The notes beneath the pieces were generated by a model. The model had not been told where the DNA came from. It was given only the letters and a program-made list of their open reading frames with translations, and ran no database searches. The translations under genes were made by a program, and so were the position numbers. A stretch of 9,620 bases of DNA from contig DJYG01000032.1 of the NCBI GenBank assembly GCA_002450015.1, forward strand, positions 1-9,620, written 5' to 3'. Shown here piece after piece: positions 5,417 to 9,620 of the stretch. This DNA comes from Cyanobacteria bacterium UBA6984. Lineage in GTDB: Bacteria > Cyanobacteriota > Vampirovibrionia > Gastranaerophilales > Gastranaerophilaceae. How positions within the stretch are numbered: position 1 is the first letter of the stretch; the number at the start of each line of letters is the position of its first letter.

Positions 5417-6123
5417 ACTTCCGAATCTTTTTTAGTTTGTCCTAAAAAATCAGCCCACATCAAATAATTAGTAACAAAGCACACGGATACCCATAAAATC
5501 ACAAAGAAGTTTGTCCAATTCATGCCTGCAAGAAGCGCTATAATGTATGCTGGAACAACCATAAAAATAAGTATAAAAATAATATCTTGAATTATAAAGA
5601 AAAATATGTTTACAATAAAAGTTTTCAAAGCTAAAGCCACTTTTATCGGATTATATGCATCCAAAAGTTTACCTGTATCCAAAAATTGAGTAATACTTGC
5701 AAAAAATAAAGATGAAACTAATAAAGAAAATATAAAATTACAAACTTTCAGAGTAATTGAAGATTGTACAACATCAGGGAAATAGTTGAACATTACATGA
5801 AAATATCCAAAACCCAATCCGACACATACAGCCGTAACAGGAATAGCTGCTAGAATTGTTAATCCTAAAGTTATAAACATTCTAAACGGAAGCATAAAAG
5901 GAGGTAAAAGCATTGGTTCTGCTGTACAAGAACGCCTAATTGTTTCAAAAAATATTGCAGCAAATACAACTCCAAAAATTATATTTATAGTAGTTGAGAA
6001 TGCTGTTTGACCGCTTAATTGTGCGTATGTGGCTATTACAGCAGGAACAGTTAAAATCAAAATTTTAACAATTGCATATTTATCACCGACAATATTTCTA
6101 AAAGTATCAATAATATTAATCAT
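5410..6123 (-). CDS. Polytopic membrane protein of unknown function (237 aa)
   Basis: This is a strongly hydrophobic protein with about six predicted membrane spans at roughly 18-35, 42-62, 82-108, 125-147, 165-198 (long, perhaps two) and 204-224. Loops are short: TIRRSCTAEP near 61-70 and the polar FLDTGKLLDAYNP stretch near 147-159. The latter, and the overall layout, loosely recall DUF4013-type membrane proteins, but I am not confident of that. No catalytic motif or transporter signature is visible. The gene begins 9 nt after the pheS stop and its GGA-type ribosome binding site overlaps that stop, so it is almost certainly the last gene of the kdsA-hydrolase-pheS operon and translationally coupled. 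Its link to phenylalanyl-tRNA synthesis may be only positional. Confidence 0.8.
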   Translation of the reverse strand: MINIIDTFRNIVGDKYAIVKILILTVPAVIATYAQLSGQTAFSTTINIIFGVVFAAIFFETIRRSCTAEPMLLPPFMLPFRMFITLGLTILAAIPVTAVCVGLGFGYFHVMFNYFPDVVQSSITLKVCNFIFSLLVSSLFFASITQFLDTGKLLDAYNPIKVALALKTFIVNIFFFIIQDIIFILIFMVVPAYIIALLAGMNWTNFFVILWVSVCFVTNYLMWADFLGQTKKDSEVY

Positions 6124-6132
6124 TTACTGTTC

Positions 6133-7167
6133 CTAAAATTGTTTTAAAAATCTTTCGTCATTATTAAAGAATAATCTTATATCATCAATGGCATATTTAA
6201 GCATTGCAAGTCTTTCAACACCCATACCAAATGCAAAACCGCTATAAACTTCCGGATCAATATTAGAGTCTTTCAAAACATTTACATCAACCATACCTGC
6301 GCCTAATATTTCTAACCACCCTGTACCGGAACATGTTCTGCAACCTTTACCTTTGCACATTATACATTCAACGTCAATTTCTACCGATGGTTCTGTAAAT
6401 GGGAAAAAACTGCTTCTAAATCTTGTTGGTCTTGATGAACCAAAATATAATCTTAAAAATTCGTTCATTACACCTTTCAAATCAGCCATTGTAACATTTT
6501 TATCTATATATAGACCTTCAATTTGATGGAAGAAATTGTTTTTACGAGAGTTAATATTTTCATTTCTGTAAACTCTACCCGGTGCAATAATTCTAATCGG
6601 AGGTTTTGAGTCTGCCATTGTACGAACTTGCGCACCTGAAGTTTGGCTTCGCAAAAGTACATTTGGAGCAACTGTTGTATAGAAAGTATCTTGCATGTCT
6701 TTTGCAGGGTGATCTTGAGGAAAATTTAACATATCAAAGTTAAAATATTCTGTTTCAACTTCAGGAGAGTGTTTATCTGGAGCAACTGAAAATCCGAGTG
6801 CATGAAAAATATCCGTAATTTCATTTATAGTTTGAGTTATTGGATGAACATGTCCCATTTGAATATATTTACCTGACAATGTTACATCTATTTTTTCTTG
6901 TTTTAATTTTTCATCAAGCTCTTTTTTATAAAATTCGTCATATTTAGTTTTAACTTCTGCTTCTAACTTGTTAGCAACTTCGTTTGCAAAAGCACCTACA
7001 ATTCTTTTATCTTCATCTGAAAGGTCTTTAAGATTCTTTTTTATGGAATTTAGCTCGCCTTTTCTGCTTAAATATCTCAGTTTTAAATCTTCTATATCAG
7101 CTATTGATTGTGCCTTTTCCAAATCTGCTTTTGCAGCGTCATAAATTTTTTGTAATTGTTCTTTCAT
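6133..7167 (-). CDS. pheS: Phenylalanine--tRNA ligase alpha subunit
   Basis: This is the catalytic subunit of the cytoplasmic alpha2-beta2 enzyme that charges tRNA-Phe. Residues 1-90 form the coiled-coil tRNA-binding arm. The class II core follows, with motif 2 at about 196-219 (GRVYRNE ... FFHQIEGLY) and motif 3 at about 310-325 (GFAFGMGVERLAMLKY). The C-terminus (RFLKQF) and the 344-residue length are normal. C268, C271, C276 and C279 (CxxC-x4-CxxC) form the zinc-like knuckle seen in many bacterial PheS proteins. The motif 2 loop reads RNENINSRKNN-FFHQ instead of the RRD-x2-DATH-x3-FHQ common in many bacteria, a variant I associate with Bacteroidetes-like enzymes. An AAAGGA ribosome binding site (7175-7180) precedes the ATG, 15 nt after the hydrolase gene. 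The beta-subunit gene pheT is not downstream. Confidence 0.97.
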   Translation of the reverse strand: MKEQLQKIYDAAKADLEKAQSIADIEDLKLRYLSRKGELNSIKKNLKDLSDEDKRIVGAFANEVANKLEAEVKTKYDEFYKKELDEKLKQEKIDVTLSGKYIQMGHVHPITQTINEITDIFHALGFSVAPDKHSPEVETEYFNFDMLNFPQDHPAKDMQDTFYTTVAPNVLLRSQTSGAQVRTMADSKPPIRIIAPGRVYRNENINSRKNNFFHQIEGLYIDKNVTMADLKGVMNEFLRLYFGSSRPTRFRSSFFPFTEPSVEIDVECIMCKGKGCRTCSGTGWLEILGAGMVDVNVLKDSNIDPEVYSGFAFGMGVERLAMLKYAIDDIRLFFNNDERFLKQF

Positions 7168-7182
7168 TATTGTTTCCTTTGC

Positions 7183-7809
7183 TTAAATAACAGGATTGTG
7201 TACCTTTTCATATCCAACAGTAGTAGAATCACCGTGTCCGCAGTATATATTTATTTTATCATCAAACAAATTCAGAATGTCCTTAATACTCTTTCTTAAT
7301 TGTTCATAACTGCCACCGGGCAAATCGGTTCTTCCAACACTACCTAAAAATATTGTATCACCTGAAAATATTTTATCATCAACAAAATAACAAACTCCAC
7401 CTTTCGTGTGTCCGGGGGCAGGAATTACTTTTATATCTTGTTCACCAATTTTAATAACACTATTTTCAGTAATATATTCATCAACATGCGGAATTTCAAC
7501 AGCATCCATTCCAACCATAAATTTATCAATAAAAATATTAATATTTTCTAATAATTCTTTATCTGCAAGAGGAATTAATATTTTCGTTTCAGGAAAATTT
7601 TCATGAAAATCATTTATACCCAAAACATGGTCAAAATGAGCATGAGTTATTAAAATATATTTTAATTTTGCGTTGTAGTTATTTAAAATTTCTTTTATTT
7701 CAGGAATATAAGATGTGCAATCTATTAAAACCGCCTCTTTTGCTTGTTCATCAATAAGCAAGTAATTATTATTTTCCAACATTCCGCTAACAAATGTTTT
7801 TAAAATCAT
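7183..7809 (-). CDS. Metallo-beta-lactamase fold hydrolase (glyoxalase II-like)
   Basis: This is a 208-residue single-domain hydrolase of the binuclear-metal family. Ligands are visible: H56-x-H58-x-D60-H61 in THAHFDH, H134 in GHTKGG, D151 in SGDTIF and H192 in CGHG. The GRTDLPGG stretch (159-166) is typical of the small bacterial glyoxalase II-like or YcbL-like group, which hydrolyses thioesters such as S-lactoylglutathione. It lacks the extra C-terminal substrate-binding domain of true glyoxalase II, so the natural substrate is uncertain. No signal peptide, so cytoplasmic. The start codon overlaps the kdsA stop as ATGA, indicating translational coupling in the operon. Beta-lactamase activity is not implied. 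Confidence 0.92.
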   Translation of the reverse strand: MILKTFVSGMLENNNYLLIDEQAKEAVLIDCTSYIPEIKEILNNYNAKLKYILITHAHFDHVLGINDFHENFPETKILIPLADKELLENINIFIDKFMVGMDAVEIPHVDEYITENSVIKIGEQDIKVIPAPGHTKGGVCYFVDDKIFSGDTIFLGSVGRTDLPGGSYEQLRKSIKDILNLFDDKINIYCGHGDSTTVGYEKVHNPVI

Positions 7810-8636
7810 TCTTCATTTCTCACTAAATCAAAGATATTTTTACAAATTTTGAATAATTTTTCAGCTTCATCAAGAGGAAGCATGTTATCTCCATCACACA
7901 AAGCTTTTTCTGGTTCAGGATGAACTTCAAAAAATAAAGCATTAACACCAGCAGCAACCGAAGCCTTTGCAAGTACAGGAACCCATCTTCTATCGCCTCC
8001 TGTTGCACATCCGTTAGTACCCGGCATTTGTACACTGTGTGTAGCATCAAACACAACAGGATATCCTATAATTTGCATCATAGGAATAGCGCGCATGTCG
8101 GTTACAAGATTGTTATATCCGAAAGTTACACCTCGCTCTGTAAACAAAATATTATCATTCCCTGAATCTGAAACCTTTTTTGCTAATGCTTGCATTTGTT
8201 GTGGTGCAAGGAATTGACCTTTTTTAATATTTATAATTTTACCCGTTTTTGCTGCTTCAACAAGTAAATCTGTCTGCCTGCATAAAAATGCAGGTATTTG
8301 AATTACATCAGCGACTTCCGCAACCTTTTGAACATCTTGCGGTAAATGAACATCGGTAACAATTGGTAAATCGAACTCTTTTTTTATTCTTGATAAATAT
8401 TCAAGTCCTTTTTCTATGCCTAACCCCCTGTAACCATCAATTGTTGATCTATTTGCTTTATCATAAGAAGATTTAAAAATATAATTAATTCCTAATTTTT
8501 GTGTAACAGTTTTCAACTTTTCGGCAACTTGCGCCATACAATCATAACTTTCTATTGCACAAGGACCTGCAAGAATTGTTAACCTATCGCCGCCAATTTC
8601 AAAATTGTTTAACTTAATCTTCTTAACGTCTATCAT
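7806..8636 (-). CDS. kdsA: 3-deoxy-8-phosphooctulonate synthase (KDO-8-phosphate synthase), metal-dependent type
   Basis: The enzyme condenses phosphoenolpyruvate with arabinose-5-phosphate to make KDO-8-phosphate, precursor of the inner-core sugar of lipopolysaccharide, so the organism probably has an outer membrane. The 276-residue length is normal. Signatures: AGPCAIES (23-30), FKSSYDKANRST (54-65), IQIPAFLCRQTDLL (112-125), KKGQFLAP (138-145) and FDATHSVQMPG (196-206). C26, H200, E237 and D248 match the metal ligands of the Aquifex aeolicus enzyme (C11, H185, E222, D233) with identical spacing, placing it in the metal-dependent class; the metal-free E. coli enzyme has Asn in place of the Cys. 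It is the first gene of the operon with the hydrolase (ATGA overlap), pheS and a membrane protein. No Shine-Dalgarno sequence precedes the ATG. Confidence 0.97.
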   Translation of the reverse strand: MIDVKKIKLNNFEIGGDRLTILAGPCAIESYDCMAQVAEKLKTVTQKLGINYIFKSSYDKANRSTIDGYRGLGIEKGLEYLSRIKKEFDLPIVTDVHLPQDVQKVAEVADVIQIPAFLCRQTDLLVEAAKTGKIINIKKGQFLAPQQMQALAKKVSDSGNDNILFTERGVTFGYNNLVTDMRAIPMMQIIGYPVVFDATHSVQMPGTNGCATGGDRRWVPVLAKASVAAGVNALFFEVHPEPEKALCDGDNMLPLDEAEKLFKICKNIFDLVRNEE

Positions 8637-8645
8637 AATAAGATT

Positions 8646-8651
8646 ATTTTA
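8646..8651 (-). promoter_or_regulatory. Possible -10 box just upstream of kdsA
   Basis: TAAAAT lies on the minus strand 9 nt before the kdsA ATG, so a transcript from it would start only a few bases before the codon. No good -35 is present. kdsA could instead be read through from the prepilin gene, 43 bp upstream, as no terminator hairpin lies between them. Confidence 0.25.
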
Positions 8652-8679
8652 ACCAAAACATGAGTAAAAATAAAGCAAA

Positions 8680-9561
8680 TTATTTACAAGAAGTGTTTGT
8701 TGTCCAATCTAAAATTGTTTTTCCGTCCGGACATTCACCCTCACTATTAACCTTTAAATAATCCATGTTACCGTTTTGAATTACCCAACCTGTACAATTT
8801 GCAAAAAGAAAATTTTCTAGATCTTTCAAACAATTATTTTTAAATTGTTCATTATTGAATTGTTTTTGTGAACCCATAGGTTCAAACCCACGTGTATATA
8901 AAGAAAATTGAAATATATCAATATTTTTTTTATTTTTACCTTTATTTACTCCATCTATGTCTATTTCCATATATCCACATGATTGAGTATCATTACAATC
9001 TGTTGTCATTATTGCATAACTAAAAGTCATAGCAGAGCCATCAGCTAATGTTATCCAAGAACCAGTATTTTCAGGTATAGAACTACTTACCTTCATGAAT
9101 TCCAACAGTCTGTTTCGAAATCGTTTATTAACAAGTTCCATGTCATTATTATCTAAAACAAACCAATCATTAATAGGTCCATAAACAGCCTGTGCTCTAC
9201 CAAGTGCATCTTCAAGGTTTGAATATATTTTTTGTAATTTTGCAACCTTTTCTTTATCACCGGTTGAACTGTTTAAGTTAGGTAACGTCAACGCTGCAAC
9301 AACACCGATTATACCCATTACAATCAATGTTTCTGCTAGGGTGAACGCGGATTTTCGACTCTGCCGAATAAAACGATTAAGTATCGTTTTATGAGAGGCG
9401 GTGAAGCGAGCGAGGCTTTGACGAGCGAAACTCGTGAGAGCAAATAGCCGATTGCGAATATTAAAATTGCTTATGCAATTTGTGTGAGCATTGAGGCTAT
9501 GCGTACCCGAATAATCCAAGACAGCAGATTGCTTGAACTGTAAATAATATTTTTTTAGCAT
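8680..9561 (-). CDS. Type IV prepilin-like protein with a long leader (293 aa)
   Basis: This is a subunit of a type IV pilus or pseudopilus, cleaved and N-methylated by prepilin peptidase at the inner membrane. The motif KSA-FTLAE predicts cleavage between A72 and F73, with Ala at -1 instead of the usual Gly and E77 as the conserved Glu+5. The hydrophobic helix that anchors and packs the pilin spans about 73-96. The mature part is about 221 residues, with a DIDGVNKGKN stretch (201-210) resembling the Asp/Asn-rich loop of related pilin-like proteins, and six cysteines (C189, C195, C244, C256, C277, C292) suited to disulfides. The leader, about 72 residues, is far longer than the usual 6-25 and is encoded by palindrome-rich DNA. 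No Met lies between residue 1 and the helix, so the ATG at 9561 is the only ATG start; its purine-rich ribosome binding site is weak. Confidence 0.9.
   Translation of the reverse strand: MLKKYYLQFKQSAVLDYSGTHSLNAHTNCISNFNIRNRLFALTSFARQSLARFTASHKTILNRFIRQSRKSAFTLAETLIVMGIIGVVAALTLPNLNSSTGDKEKVAKLQKIYSNLEDALGRAQAVYGPINDWFVLDNNDMELVNKRFRNRLLEFMKVSSSIPENTGSWITLADGSAMTFSYAIMTTDCNDTQSCGYMEIDIDGVNKGKNKKNIDIFQFSLYTRGFEPMGSQKQFNNEQFKNNCLKDLENFLFANCTGWVIQNGNMDYLKVNSEGECPDGKTILDWTTNTSCK
9368..9500. repeat. Palindrome-rich, GC-richer segment inside the prepilin leader
   Basis: Several inverted repeats are packed here: a 10-bp stem at 9368-9377/9383-9392 (ATAAAACGAT, 5-nt loop), a 5-bp stem ACGAG/CTCGT at 9421-9435, a 7-bp stem AAATTGC/GCAATTT at 9464-9481 with a TTAT loop, and a 6-bp pair ATAGCC/GGCTAT (9444-9449 with 9495-9500) enclosing the last. 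Bases 9381-9530 are 45 % G+C (67 of 150), against 30 % (45 of 150) at 8701-8850 in the same gene. The segment stays open in the prepilin frame. It looks like an inserted palindromic element; other genomic copies cannot be seen from here. Confidence 0.6.
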
Positions 9562-9588
9562 GTTAGACTTTCTTTCTTTATTTCTTTA

Positions 9589-9594
9589 TTTATA
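9589..9594 (-). promoter_or_regulatory. Possible prepilin -10 box
   Basis: The minus strand reads GATATAAAT, with TATAAA 27 nt before the ATG. A small GTCC/GGAC inverted repeat (9597-9609) lies just upstream. The -35 region falls at the window edge and is unconvincing. Confidence 0.25.
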
Positions 9595-9620
9595 TCGTCC
9601 TACTCGGACAGAGGAAACTT

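Noticed and set aside
7183..7809. Antibiotic-resistance beta-lactamase
   Set aside because: No signal peptide is present, and the GRTDLPGG motif and operon context fit a housekeeping glyoxalase II-like hydrolase.
7806..8636. DAHP synthase (aroF/aroG type) instead of KDO-8-phosphate synthase
   Set aside because: The DKANRS, FLCRQTDLL and DATHSVQ motifs and the 276-residue length are those of KdsA.
9421..9500. CRISPR-like repeats in the prepilin leader
   Set aside because: The hairpins differ from one another and there is no regular repeat-spacer spacing.
9345..9561. Frameshift or pseudogene explanation for the odd prepilin N-terminus
   Set aside because: The frame is continuous from an ATG to the intact prepilin motif, so the long leader is better explained by an in-frame insertion than by a broken gene.

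Overview
The window is a low-GC (roughly 30 % G+C) bacterial chromosome segment carrying core metabolic genes, two flagellin paralogs and a type IV prepilin. KdsA implies a KDO-containing, Gram-negative type envelope. The prepilin N-terminal motif (FTLAE followed by a hydrophobic IIGVVAALTLPNL stretch), simple flagellins without outer domains and very AT-rich spacers fit gut Candidatus Gastranaerophilales (Melainabacteria/Vampirovibrionia). That placement is an inference from protein style, not a database match.

Layout. 1-559 (+): C-terminal domain of phosphoglycerate kinase, cut by the window edge, with a convergent hairpin terminator. 645-2709 (-): two flagellin genes in tandem, each with its own extended -10 promoter, a leader of about 130 nt and a related terminator hairpin. 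2775-3651 (+): yebC with its promoter and a bidirectional terminator. 3674-4913 (-): two unrecognised genes, a small hydrophobic protein downstream of a HEAT-like protein. 4914-5061: a divergent regulatory spacer with a 9-bp dyad and an 11-bp direct repeat. 5062-5364 (+): a 100-residue four-cysteine coiled-coil protein that appears to be transcribed leaderless. 5410-8636 (-): a tight operon of kdsA, a metallo-beta-lactamase-fold hydrolase, pheS and a polytopic membrane protein. 8680-9561 (-): a prepilin whose leader peptide is extended to about 72 residues by a palindrome-rich, GC-richer DNA segment.

The most interesting regulatory signal is in the flagellin leaders. Each has two adjacent stem-loops with GGA exposed in the apical loop, followed by a GGA-containing Shine-Dalgarno sequence. 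This is the architecture of CsrA/RsmA repressor targets, as in the Bacillus hag leader controlled by CsrA-FliW. The two paralogous leaders differ at only two positions in this stretch, and both differences keep base pairing through G-U wobbles. The second main signal is the prepilin leader: a 45 % G+C, hairpin-dense segment that stays open in frame and ends just before the prepilin peptidase site, suggesting a mobile palindromic element or recombination cassette captured by a pilin gene.

No tRNA, rRNA, CRISPR array, transposase or phage gene was seen.
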